Shown here piece by piece: positions 18,343-27,037 of a DNA stretch of 64,000 bases. How positions within the stretch are numbered: position 1 is the first letter of the stretch; every line of letters begins with the position of its first letter. The notes under the pieces are model-generated. The model had not been told where the DNA came from and did no database searches. It saw only the letters and a program-made list of their open reading frames with translations. The DNA lies in assembly GCF_018835585.1 (NCBI RefSeq), contig NZ_JAHGVE010000001.1, positions 558,001 through 622,000 on the forward strand, given 5' to 3'. Both the position numbers and the translations under genes were made by a program. This DNA is from Pelorhabdus rhamnosifermentans. GTDB taxonomy: Bacteria > Bacillota > Negativicutes > UMGS1260.

Positions 18343-19536
18343 ATGCACAAAGCCAAATTGTGGACCAAGGATTTCTTGATTGATTCTATGATAAACTTGT
18401 TTGTTTACTTAGCATATTATTTATTGATGGTGACAATAGCAGTATATGCCATGGATAATTTGCAGGCTTCACCAAGTGAGGCCGGGCTTGCATCTGGCAT
18501 TTTTATAGTGGGGGGATTTATTGCACGTATCTTTGCCGGAAGAGCTATAGAACAAATTGGACGGAAAAAGACGCTTTATATTGGATTGATCTTATTTTTA
18601 TTTACGACGTTATTATATTTTGGAGTAAGCAGTCTGATGTTTCTTATAGTTATTCGTTTTTTGCATGGGGTTGGATTCGGAATTTCTGCAACAGCTACAG
18701 GAACGATCGTCGCGAGTATTGTTCCCAGTGAACGATGTGGTGAGGGTATCGGCTATTATGCAATGAGCGCAACTCTAGCTTCGGCTCTAGGGCCTTTTTT
18801 AGGCATGTTTCTCAACCAGCGAGGGAGTTTTAACATGGTCCTAATCTTAACTGTTATCCTATTAGTCGTGAGCTTAATTGTCGTGTTCTTTTTGAAGGTG
18901 CCTGACGTAGAGTTAACTAAAAAGCAATTAGAAGAAATGAAAGAGTTTGCACTAAATACATTCTTTGAAGCAAAGGCAATTCCTATTTCGATTATCAGCG
19001 TATTTATAGGTTTGGGTTTTTCAAGTATTCTTAGCTTCCTTTCATCCTATACTAGGGAAATCCATTTAGTCGATGCAGGAAACTTTTTCTTTATAGTCTA
19101 TGCTGTGTTTATTTTAATTTCTAGACCGTTAACTGGCCTCTGGTTTGATAAAAAAGGTGAAAATTTCGTGATGTATCCGTCATTCTTGTTGTTTGCGCTG
19201 GGATTGATTATTCTTAGTCAGGCTCATCAAGGCTTTTTACTATTGTTAGCCGCAGCCCTTGTAGGTCTTGGATATGGAACGTTTTTGTCGAGTGCTCAAG
19301 CTATTTCTGTTAAGGTATCACCACCCCATCGTATGGGGTTAGCCACATCTACATTCTTTAGCTTTATAGATGGAGGTATAGGAGTCGGACCCTTTTTATT
19401 AGGTTTTATGATTCCGGTAATTGGCTTACGTGAATTGTACGAAAGCTTAGCGATCATTGTGTTTGCCTGCATCTTTTTATATTATTTCTTGCACGGAAGA
19501 AAAGCAAAGGATGGGGAGCGGCTAGTTGGCATGTAA
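18343..19536 (+). CDS. MFS transporter
   Basis: 397 residues with about 12 hydrophobic segments. The 2-3 loop reads GRAIEQIGRKKTL, the MFS signature, and RFLHGVGFGISATATGTIVA fits helix 5 of drug/H+ antiporters. The N-terminus starts inside helix 1 without a signal. The divergent LysR suggests induction by a small ligand. The substrate is unknown; drug or organic acid export are both possible. Confidence 0.85.
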   Translation: MHKAKLWTKDFLIDSMINLFVYLAYYLLMVTIAVYAMDNLQASPSEAGLASGIFIVGGFIARIFAGRAIEQIGRKKTLYIGLILFLFTTLLYFGVSSLMFLIVIRFLHGVGFGISATATGTIVASIVPSERCGEGIGYYAMSATLASALGPFLGMFLNQRGSFNMVLILTVILLVVSLIVVFFLKVPDVELTKKQLEEMKEFALNTFFEAKAIPISIISVFIGLGFSSILSFLSSYTREIHLVDAGNFFFIVYAVFILISRPLTGLWFDKKGENFVMYPSFLLFALGLIILSQAHQGFLLLLAAALVGLGYGTFLSSAQAISVKVSPPHRMGLATSTFFSFIDGGIGVGPFLLGFMIPVIGLRELYESLAIIVFACIFLYYFLHGRKAKDGERLVGM

Positions 19537-19722
19537 TGGAACAATAAGGTGGCGACGAAGCCAGTAATTATAAGGACTTCCACTTCTTGCATGATATTGG
19601 CGCCATGTACACTAAGTAACATTCTGGGGAGTGAAAAACAATTACAGTACAGATGCCTTGACAAGGGAAAGTAGAATGAGTTATTATTAATTTGATAATT
19701 ATCGAAGTATAGTTTTTCAATA

Positions 19723-19959
19723 GTGGAAGGACTGCAATACTATGAATACAGTGAAGCTGGCAAAAATATTAGAGGCACTAAATTGCTGAAAAGAATGAAG
19801 CTGATTTTAAAACGGGTTGCGAGTGATTATATTAAGGAACTTGAAATTGCCGGATTAATTATGACTGAACGAAAAGGAAAATATTTATCAGCCAAAGTTA
19901 AGAAAGAAACGTTGGCTGAAGTAAGTAATCTTTTTATTGATAAATTAAAGAATAAATAA
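19723..19959 (+). pseudogene. Remnant of an ArsR/MarR-like winged-helix protein
   Basis: The segment SDYIKELEIAGLIMTERKGK resembles the recognition helix and wing of small ArsR/MarR regulators (stacked after VLREAGLV in full proteins). The front half does not look like a normal domain start and no ribosome site is seen. The rest of 19537-20086 holds no other gene that I can support. Confidence 0.3.
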
Positions 19960-20086
19960 TTTTTTTTACAATTAAATTCGAAAGTTGTAAAAGTATAAAA
20001 TATTTAAAATGAGCACTAAAATAACCATCAATTGTCAACAAAAAATGTTTTGATCTTCGAAAAAATATTAAAAGGGTGTGATTGAC

Positions 20087-21235
20087 TTGTTGTACAGAAA
20101 ATATGGAAAGACAAATGAGATGGTTTCTGTTTTGGGATTTGGCTGTATGAGACTGCCGATAATCGGCAACGATCCAACAAATATTGATGATGAGAAAGCA
20201 ATGAATATGATACGATATGCTATTGATGCAGGCGTAAATTATGTCGATACCGCGTATCCGTATCACGGTACCGGATTTACCCATGGTGGGGCAAGCGAAC
20301 CATTTGTCGCTAAAGCCTTAAAAAATGGGTATAGAGAGCGAGTAAAATTAGCGACGAAGCTCCCAAGTTGGTTGATCAAAACGAGATCAGATATGGATAG
20401 ATACTTAGATGAGCAATTGGAACGTCTCGAGACAAAGACAATTGATTTCTACCTAGTACATTCACTCAATGCCGATGTTTGGCCTGTACTAAAAGAAGTA
20501 GGCATTACTGAATTTTTGGATCAAGCAATAAAAGATGGAAAAATTAAATATGCTGGATTTTCCTTCCACGATCAGGTAGGATTGTTCAAGGAAATCGTAG
20601 ATTATTATGATTGGTCATTTTGTCAAATTCAGTATAATTATTTAGATGAAGCTTATCAGGCAGGTAAAGAAGGTTTGGAATATGCAGCGACCAAAGGTTT
20701 GGGCATCGCCGTTATGGAACCTCTGAGAGGCGGTAATCTTGCTAATCTTCCCAAGGAAGCACAAGATATTGTTGATCAAGCGGAGATGAAGAGAACATCT
20801 GCGGAATGGGCTCTGCGATGGGTATGGAATCATCCGGAAGTGTCCGTTGTATTAAGTGGTATGACTGCCATGGATCATGTTATAGAAAATATAAAAGTGG
20901 CTCAAGAAGCACAGGCCAATTCGTTAACAACAAAAGAAGTGAAAATTATTGATGAGGTAAAGATTCTTTTTAAAGAAAAAATAAAAGTGAATTGTACAGC
21001 TTGCCAGTATTGCATGCCTTGCCCTGCAGGTATAAATATTCCTGGATGTTTTTCAGCATATAATGACTACTCGGTTTTTGATGCTGCTCCTGAGGTAAAA
21101 CAACGATATGGGATATTGTCGAAGCTTGCATCTCCCGCATCCAAGTGTGTAGAATGCGGGAAATGCGAGGGCCATTGTCCACAAGGTATTGCAATTCGTA
21201 AAGAGTTAAAGAACGTAAAGGAACTATTTGAATAG
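20087..21235 (+). CDS. Aldo/keto reductase with C-terminal [4Fe-4S] domain
   Basis: 382 residues if TTG 20087 is used; this gives the usual MLYRKYGKT start and the AAAAGGG site fits it better than GTG 20078. The catalytic set is D54, Y57, K91 and H125. Near the C-terminus CTACQYCMPCPAG and CVECGKCEGHCP supply two ferredoxin-type cysteine clusters. Such iron-sulfur AKRs are common in anaerobes; the substrate is not known. A terminator follows at 21341. Confidence 0.88.
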   Translation: MLYRKYGKTNEMVSVLGFGCMRLPIIGNDPTNIDDEKAMNMIRYAIDAGVNYVDTAYPYHGTGFTHGGASEPFVAKALKNGYRERVKLATKLPSWLIKTRSDMDRYLDEQLERLETKTIDFYLVHSLNADVWPVLKEVGITEFLDQAIKDGKIKYAGFSFHDQVGLFKEIVDYYDWSFCQIQYNYLDEAYQAGKEGLEYAATKGLGIAVMEPLRGGNLANLPKEAQDIVDQAEMKRTSAEWALRWVWNHPEVSVVLSGMTAMDHVIENIKVAQEAQANSLTTKEVKIIDEVKILFKEKIKVNCTACQYCMPCPAGINIPGCFSAYNDYSVFDAAPEVKQRYGILSKLASPASKCVECGKCEGHCPQGIAIRKELKNVKELFE

Positions 21236-21340
21236 GTTTAAAATAGTGGCTGAGATCAGAATATCAATAAGTATCCAGCTTGATTTTAGACAACTTTGTA
21301 AGAGCGGATGTAGAAACGATGAGGACGAAAAAGTAGAGAT

Positions 21341-21380
21341 CCTGCCAAATTTTTGTGATTTGGCAGGAGTTTTGTATTTT
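21341..21380 (+). terminator. Rho-independent terminator
   Basis: Perfect 10-bp arms (21341-21350, 21358-21367) with a 7-base loop, followed by AGTTTTG and more T. It ends the aldo/keto reductase transcript. Confidence 0.8.
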
Positions 21381-21515
21381 ATAGTCAATAGAGTATACAA
21401 CGTAGAAATCTGATAATGAAAATAATCCAGTTGAACCGTCAGTGTGGGTTGAGTGATGGCGGTTCTTTGACTTATCCTTTTGGAATATAAACGATGCTTA
21501 AAGGAGCTCTTAATT

Positions 21516-22595
21516 TTGAAGACAATTGCAGTATTAACAGGCGGCGGGGATTGCCCCGGATTAAATGCGGTAATAAGGGCGGTTTACAAGACTGCACATT
21601 CAGCTGGGATAGCGGTCTATGGGGTGAAAAATGGGTTTAAGGGTTTAGTTGAGGATGATTTGTCTTTACTTGATTCTGAAAATGTTTCTGGTATATTACC
21701 TCGGGGAGGAACAATTTTAGGTACTACAAATAGAGATAATCCTTTTAGATATCAGTGTATTGAACACGGCAAAATTGTTTACAAAGATATGTCGCAACAA
21801 ATTTTATTTAATCTTAAGCAACGAGATATAGAAGCATTAATTGTAATTGGCGGAGATGGTACACTTAAAATTGCAAGTGAAATTGCAGACCTTGGATTTC
21901 CCATAGTAGGTGTTCCCAAAACAATTGATAATGATTTACCTAAAACAGAGAGAACCTTCGGTTTTGACACTGCTGTTAGCATTGCGACAGAAGCATTAGA
22001 TAGATTGCATACAACTGCCGAGTCCCATCATAGGGTAATGATACTAGAAGTCATGGGCCGTTATGCAGGGTGGATCGCTCTTCATAGTGGGATAGCTGGT
22101 GGAGCGGATTGCATTCTAATTCCTGAGATTTCTTTTAAGTGGGACTCGATTATAGATAAAATTAAGTTGCGGCAACAAAAAGGGACTTTGTTCAGCGTCA
22201 TTGTAGTGGCTGAAGGAGCTAAAACCATTAATGGAGAGTTATCAGTAGCAAAGATAGTAAATAATAGTCCTGAAAAAATACGGTTAGGTGGCATAGGCAA
22301 TAAAATTGCTCACGAATTAGAAAATTTATTAGCGGTAGAATGTAGATCTACAGTATTAGGTCATTTGCAACGTGGTGGTAGTCCGACTGCCTTCGACAGA
22401 GTATTGGCTACTCGATACGGTGAGGCTGCAGTAAATGCAATCATTAATAAAAAATTTAAGACCATGGTAGCATTACAGAATAACGAGATTGTACTTGTTA
22501 ATTTAATCGACGTTGTTGGAGCCCCATATTTAGTTTCAGTAACACATGATTTAATTAAAACTGGACGCTCTCTTGGAATTTCTTTTGGTGATTAA
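21516..22595 (+). CDS. 6-phosphofructokinase (group III-like)
   Basis: 359 residues from TTG 21516, which has AAGGAG nine bases upstream and gives the standard KTIAVLTGGGDCPGLNAVI start. The phosphoryl-donor site reads GGDGT (residues 112-116) and the catalytic loop PKTIDND (134-140). Gly in the first and Lys in the second position is the mixed type, between ATP enzymes (Gly/Gly) and PPi enzymes (Asp/Lys). MGRYAGW and LGHLQRGG bind fructose-6-phosphate. It acts in cytosolic glycolysis. The donor, ATP or PPi, cannot be settled from sequence. Confidence 0.9.
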   Translation: MKTIAVLTGGGDCPGLNAVIRAVYKTAHSAGIAVYGVKNGFKGLVEDDLSLLDSENVSGILPRGGTILGTTNRDNPFRYQCIEHGKIVYKDMSQQILFNLKQRDIEALIVIGGDGTLKIASEIADLGFPIVGVPKTIDNDLPKTERTFGFDTAVSIATEALDRLHTTAESHHRVMILEVMGRYAGWIALHSGIAGGADCILIPEISFKWDSIIDKIKLRQQKGTLFSVIVVAEGAKTINGELSVAKIVNNSPEKIRLGGIGNKIAHELENLLAVECRSTVLGHLQRGGSPTAFDRVLATRYGEAAVNAIINKKFKTMVALQNNEIVLVNLIDVVGAPYLVSVTHDLIKTGRSLGISFGD

Positions 22596-22628
22596 TGAGG
22601 AACTATAATAAAGAGAAAATCTAAAAAA

Positions 22629-22648
22629 GTGTAAAAAATTTTACACTA
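22629..22648. promoter_or_regulatory. Inverted repeat before radical SAM gene
   Basis: AGTGTAAAA and TTTTACACT arms, 9 bp each and 2 bases apart. It could be an operator or a weak terminator for the upstream PFK gene. It lies 24 bases before the ATG at 22672. Confidence 0.4.
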
Positions 22649-22671
22649 TGGATTAATTAGGAGGATACATT

Positions 22672-23796
22672 ATGAAAATTTCAAAGAAAGATGCGTTGAT
22701 ATGGTTTGAATTTTTTTCGCTATTGCCTGAGGAAGAGGAAATTATGACAAAACAACAAGAAATCATTTACGCTACCTTTGCGCAAATTGAGGCAGCGATC
22801 GATCATAGAAATGATATGTTAATGTCAAAAATTAGAGGCTTGAAAACTTTGGAGAACAGAACTTTTTTTGTGGGAAATGAAAACAAATTCCCAAAAGGAT
22901 GTCGTTCTTGTCTGTTGGGCACGGGTTTGAGTGCAATTAGGAAAACGAACAAATGTAACCTAGCGTGTAAGTTCTGTTATAATTATGGAGAACTAGAAGA
23001 TATTCCTCCAGTTGGCGAAGGTATGTGGGGAATTGGAGACACAAAATTTTATGAGAAGGATATTGATTTACTTCTTTCCATCCACCAGAAACCCACTGGC
23101 ATTTCCTACGTTTATTTAGAGCCATTTATGGAAATTGAAAAATACTATTCGGTAATAAAGAAATTTAGTGATGCTCAGATTTATCAACATCTATATACAA
23201 ATGGTACTTTAGCTACGGAAGAGACATTGAAAGCATTAGGTGAAGTCGGTCTTAACGAGATACGTTTCAATCTGGGTGCTTCTAATTGTTCAGACAAAGT
23301 GATTGAAAATATTGGAATAGCGAAAAAATATATTAAAAATGTAGGTATTGAAACTCCAATGACTACTGAGTTTTTCGAAGCTTTTTTTAAGAAAAAGCAA
23401 GCGATTTTAGAAACAAAACTCGATTTTATCAATTGTGCAGAATTACATTTAAATGAGAATAATATAGACAATTATTCTGGGGAAAATATGTATATTTCCA
23501 GACATGGCTATATATCTCCAATTTGGAGTAGGGAATTAACTCTGAAATTCATGAAAATAGCCGATGAAGATAAGTGGGATTTAGTAGTACATGATTGCTC
23601 AAACTATACAAAATTTGCTAGAAATTTAAATTTGAGCAGCAAAGAGGGTAAGTGGTTCGGAGCCAGTAATTATGCCGGTGAGTTTTCCAGGATTCCATAC
23701 GCAGTATTTTTGCCAATACTGCGTGATGACAATTTCAAATTTTTAATTGAAGAAGAATTGCCTGACGGCTATAAACCAGGACAGATGGTTTTTTAG
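22672..23796 (+). CDS. Radical SAM protein
   Basis: 374 residues with TTAGGAGG before ATG 22672. The iron-sulfur motif is KCNLACKFCYNYG (C95, C99, C102, CxxxCxxC). A preceding CRSC pair (C77, C80) could bind extra metal. The region YLEPFMEIEKYYS then HLYTNGTL fits the TIM-barrel core with the usual TNG motif. There is no recognisable substrate peptide or partner gene nearby, so the reaction is unknown. A break zone follows directly. Confidence 0.8.
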   Translation: MKISKKDALIWFEFFSLLPEEEEIMTKQQEIIYATFAQIEAAIDHRNDMLMSKIRGLKTLENRTFFVGNENKFPKGCRSCLLGTGLSAIRKTNKCNLACKFCYNYGELEDIPPVGEGMWGIGDTKFYEKDIDLLLSIHQKPTGISYVYLEPFMEIEKYYSVIKKFSDAQIYQHLYTNGTLATEETLKALGEVGLNEIRFNLGASNCSDKVIENIGIAKKYIKNVGIETPMTTEFFEAFFKKKQAILETKLDFINCAELHLNENNIDNYSGENMYISRHGYISPIWSRELTLKFMKIADEDKWDLVVHDCSNYTKFARNLNLSSKEGKWFGASNYAGEFSRIPYAVFLPILRDDNFKFLIEEELPDGYKPGQMVF

Positions 23797-23853
23797 AAAG
23801 TCTTGTCAATTATGAGTGTTGTATTGTTGCTTGGGATACTGGGGTGGTTGTCG

Positions 23854-23910
23854 GAGAGTCCTTATTTGTTGCAGTATGCGTATAATCCAGTGAATTGGTA
23901 TCCGTGGGGT
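23854..23910 (+). repeat. YyaL/DUF255 5' gene fragment, copy A
   Basis: The frame encodes [20 protein letters not shown], the hallmark N-terminus of YyaL/DUF255 thioredoxin-like proteins. No start codon or downstream part is present. The match ends abruptly at the GTGGGGTGAG junction, where a different frame begins. DNA identity with copies B and E is nearly complete over GTATAATCCAGTGAATTGG. Confidence 0.75.
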
Positions 23911-24148
23911 GAGCTGCTTAGCTGGAGTATCTGTTGAAATATTAAAGAATATATTTAAAACCCATATTTGTAGAATAATGCTAAGTGGACCAGATACTAT
24001 CGTTGCAGAAAAAGGAGTTGCAGCTGTATATCCCTATAATAACTTAGTGGGGTGTATTTTAAACAAAATGAACCTTCGTATTTTTCAAATTTCGGATGAG
24101 CGGGATATGGACATTTTTACAACTGGCGTATGTTTACCCGCAGCATTG
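23909..24148 (+). pseudogene. Fragment of an unrecognised protein
   Basis: From GTG 23909, directly at the end of YyaL fragment A, about 80 codons look protein-like (IMLSGPDTIVAEKGVAAVYP, then QISDERDMDIFTTGVCLPAA). There is no ribosome site, and the frame runs on through the terminator at 24149, so the true C-terminus is lost or shifted. I do not recognise the family. It reads as a gene whose start was replaced by the YyaL piece. Confidence 0.4.
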
Positions 24149-24182
24149 ACAGCACTCACCCTTAAGAGAGTGCTGTTTACTT
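24149..24182 (+). terminator. Rho-independent terminator
   Basis: Arms ACAGCACTC and GAGTGCTGT (24149-24157, 24168-24176) with a loop of ten bases and T-rich tail. Confidence 0.75.
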
Positions 24183-24291
24183 TTGAACTAAAAAACATAT
24201 TGACATATTGAGGAAAGCATTATATTCTAGATTTAAATCGTTTCGTACCAATTTTGTCATTCTGGTATAAAATAATCGAGGTGCTCCAACT

Positions 24292-24852
24292 TTGCGTAAT
24301 CGAATTCTTTTGGCAGCGGCTGAAGAATTGAAAACCCGCGGTGTAAAATTTACTATGAGTGATTTAGCCAGACGTCTTAGGCTGAGTAAAACTTCTTTAT
24401 ATGAGTATTTTGCCTCCAAAAATGAACTTGTTCATAGTATCTTAGCGACCGCTATTCAGGATGTTCAGGAACAAGAAAAAGAAATTTATAGTAATTGTGA
24501 GTTGTCTGTTGTAGATAAAATTCAGGCTGTGCTCAAAATTGTACCTATAGTATTCGGCCCCATTTATAATCGTAATCTGTATGATGATCTTCGCAATTAT
24601 TATCCTAATGAATGGCAGTTGGTGGCAAATTTCCGACAGGAACAACTTGATAACCTAATATCATTCATCGCCCACAATATAGAAATCCATTCCCTTCGCC
24701 CCATTAATACATTTGTACTAAGGCAAATTATTATCAGTACAACAAATGATTTATTCAACTACCAGTTTCTAGAGGAAGGCAATATAACCCATGCAAATGC
24801 ATTAGCCGCAATGGCAGATATTATCGTATATGGCTTATTTCCTTCAAAGTAA
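24292..24852 (+). CDS. TetR-family regulator (tandem copy 1)
   Basis: 186 residues from TTG 24292 with a GAGGTG site. The N-terminal helix-turn-helix is FTMSDLARRLRLSKTSLYEY followed by FASKNELV. The remaining 130 residues form the ligand domain. It is about 70 percent identical by eye to the next gene (25011) and both have the same TTG start, leader and terminator type, so they arose by tandem duplication. Either may control the RND cluster that follows. Confidence 0.87.
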   Translation: MRNRILLAAAEELKTRGVKFTMSDLARRLRLSKTSLYEYFASKNELVHSILATAIQDVQEQEKEIYSNCELSVVDKIQAVLKIVPIVFGPIYNRNLYDDLRNYYPNEWQLVANFRQEQLDNLISFIAHNIEIHSLRPINTFVLRQIIISTTNDLFNYQFLEEGNITHANALAAMADIIVYGLFPSK

Positions 24853-24862
24853 TACTTGTATT

Positions 24863-24887
24863 AAAATCGCACTAAAAGTGCGATTTT
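24863..24887 (+). terminator. Rho-independent terminator
   Basis: Perfect 11-bp arms (24863-24873, 24877-24887) around AAA, ending in TTTT. A similar hairpin follows the second TetR copy. Confidence 0.8.
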
Positions 24888-25010
24888 AAAAATGCCTATT
24901 GATACTTAAAATACTATAATGGTAATACGGGTACAAATGAATAAAATCAAATATCCTGCTTATCAGGATGACATGGAGGAGTTGTAAGATAAGAATTGAG
25001 GTGATCTTTA

Positions 25011-25574
25011 TTGCAAAATCGAATTCTCTTTGCGGCGGCTGACGAGATGAAAGCTCGCGGTGTGAAATTTACTATGAATAATTTGGCCAGACGTCTTAGG
25101 CTTAGTAAAACTTCTTTGTATAGGCATTTTGCCTCCAAAAATGAGCTTGTGCATAATATCATAACAACTACTATTCAGGACTGTCAGGAACAGGAAAAGA
25201 AGATTTATAGTAACTGCGAATTATCTGTGGCGGATAAAATTCAGGCTGTGATTCAAATTGAACCGAGAGTGTTTAAACCTATTTACAATCGTAATCTTTT
25301 TGATGATCTTTGTAATTATTATCCTGACGAATGGAATTTGGTATCAGACCTTCGAAAGGAACAACTTAATCGTTTAACCTCGTTCATCGTCCAGAATATA
25401 GAAATCCATGCCCTTCGACCTGTCAATATATCTGTGCTTAGGCAAATTATTATAAGTGCAACAAACGACTCATTTAGCTTCCGATTTCTTGAGGAAAACA
25501 AAATGACGCATGCAGATGCATTAGCTGCAATGGCGGATATTATTGTATGCAGTTTACTTCCTTCAAACAGATAA
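25011..25574 (+). CDS. TetR-family regulator (tandem copy 2)
   Basis: 187 residues from TTG 25011 behind TGAGGTG. The helix-turn-helix FTMNNLARRLRLSKTSLYRH is nearly the same as copy 1, with differences mainly in the ligand domain (for example IEPRVFKPIYN against IVPIVFGPIYN). The two may bind the same operator but answer to different compounds. It precedes the RND adaptor gene by 340 bases. Confidence 0.87.
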   Translation: MQNRILFAAADEMKARGVKFTMNNLARRLRLSKTSLYRHFASKNELVHNIITTTIQDCQEQEKKIYSNCELSVADKIQAVIQIEPRVFKPIYNRNLFDDLCNYYPDEWNLVSDLRKEQLNRLTSFIVQNIEIHALRPVNISVLRQIIISATNDSFSFRFLEENKMTHADALAAMADIIVCSLLPSNR

Positions 25575-25594
25575 GATATTTGCTAGCGTATTTT

Positions 25595-25617
25595 AAACCG
25601 CACTTTAGTGCGATTTT
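25595..25617 (+). terminator. Rho-independent terminator
   Basis: 10-bp arms with one mismatch around TT, then TTTT; a diverged copy of the hairpin at 24863. The 295 bases from here to 25913 hold a short open frame that I do not support as a gene. Confidence 0.65.
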
Positions 25618-25912
25618 AAAAGGTCTTTTTGTACCGGATGTACTTATTTAGTAATGATAGTACAAGAATAATTGTGAATAACTTTACCAATTTTTCTGCA
25701 GCGTTTGGAATAAAATTAAACGTCTTGCTAATCGGGAGACATGGAGGATTGATGGAAAAGTGTAAAATAAAAAATTTATGCTGTTTAGACTGGAATCTTA
25801 ATAAGTTGGTAGCTGAAAAAAGGCGATGATTTTAAAAAAGACTATGATTCATGCCTGTAGTTGTTATGTGTCTAAGTGAATTCCCTATAAAATAACAAAG
25901 TGAGGATGAAAT

Positions 25913-27037
25913 ATGCAACAGTTGAACTGGCCGCCTAAAACATCAAAACAAAAACTCTATTATGCTTTAACCGCAGCAGTAATCGTATTGTGTATTGCCG
26001 GTGGTATGATATGGAATGGACACCGGCAAACCAAAGTGGTTACAGAGGAAGTTACTGCCGTACAAACCGCCGTAATTAATACAGCGGGTATGGCTCAAGA
26101 ATATACATATTCCGGCGAAGTCCGTGGAAGATATGAAAGCCGGTTGGCATTTCAAGTCAACGGTAAAATTATTAAACGCTTTGTTGAAATTGGCAGTACT
26201 GTCCGAGCCGGCGATGCATTACTGCAAATTGATTCTAAGGATTTGCAGCAACTGGTTAATAGCAATTCAGCTCAGGTTTACGGCGCTGAATCGCAACTTA
26301 AACTAGCTGAAAGCAATTTAAACCGTTACAAGCAGCTGTATGAGCATGGGGTAGTCAGCCGCGCGGTACTGGACCAATTTGAAAATCAATATGATGCAGC
26401 TGTTGCTGCTACCCGTCAGACCTCTGCACAACTATCGGCGGGAGAAAATCAGCTCGATTATAGCACACTATATGCAGACCATTCAGGTGTAATTTCCAAT
26501 ATTAACGTTGAAGCCGGTCAGGTAGTTAGCGCCGGACAACCGGTTATGACTCTTGTACAGGATGGTGAATGGGAAGTAGAAATCAGCGTTCCCGAAAATC
26601 GCATCGATGAACTGCGTAAATTACCCCAAATTAAGGTAGCATTTTGGGCGCTGCCTAATGTTTCTGCTGATGGAACAGTGCGGGAAATTGCGCCTATGGC
26701 CGATCCTCTTACCCGTACCTATAAGGTGCGCATAAGCTTGATCAATCCGTCGCCGGAAATTAAATTAGGCATGACAGCTTCCGTTACTCTCATGGGCATC
26801 GAAGCGCAGTTATCGGCTACAATTCCGCTGTCGGCTGTTTATCAAAACGGTGATACACCGTGCGTTTGGGTCATAACAGATGATACCGTCACCTTACGTC
26901 CGATTCAAACCGGTAAATTTGGCAATGGAACCGTCCAGGTTGTCGCAGGACTGCAGCCAGGCGACCGAATTGTGACGGCCGGAGTACATAAACTGAGTGA
27001 AGGACAAAAAGTAAAACTGGGCGGTGACTCTTTATGA
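25913..27037 (+). CDS. RND efflux periplasmic adaptor (HlyD/AcrA family)
   Basis: 374 residues. One membrane anchor (about residues 18-35) precedes a barrel-sandwich domain with GSTVRAGDALLQID and a hairpin coiled coil (QVYGAESQLKLAESNLNRYK). A second lipoyl half follows at HSGVISNINVEAGQ. The adaptor bridges an inner-membrane RND pump and an outer-membrane channel. The stop overlaps the pump start by four bases. ATG 25913 has a GTGAGGATG site. Confidence 0.92.
   Translation: MQQLNWPPKTSKQKLYYALTAAVIVLCIAGGMIWNGHRQTKVVTEEVTAVQTAVINTAGMAQEYTYSGEVRGRYESRLAFQVNGKIIKRFVEIGSTVRAGDALLQIDSKDLQQLVNSNSAQVYGAESQLKLAESNLNRYKQLYEHGVVSRAVLDQFENQYDAAVAATRQTSAQLSAGENQLDYSTLYADHSGVISNINVEAGQVVSAGQPVMTLVQDGEWEVEISVPENRIDELRKLPQIKVAFWALPNVSADGTVREIAPMADPLTRTYKVRISLINPSPEIKLGMTASVTLMGIEAQLSATIPLSAVYQNGDTPCVWVITDDTVTLRPIQTGKFGNGTVQVVAGLQPGDRIVTAGVHKLSEGQKVKLGGDSL

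Noticed and set aside
25629-25829. 66-codon frame before the RND adaptor
   Set aside because: No ribosome site, no conserved pattern; probably leader or promoter DNA.
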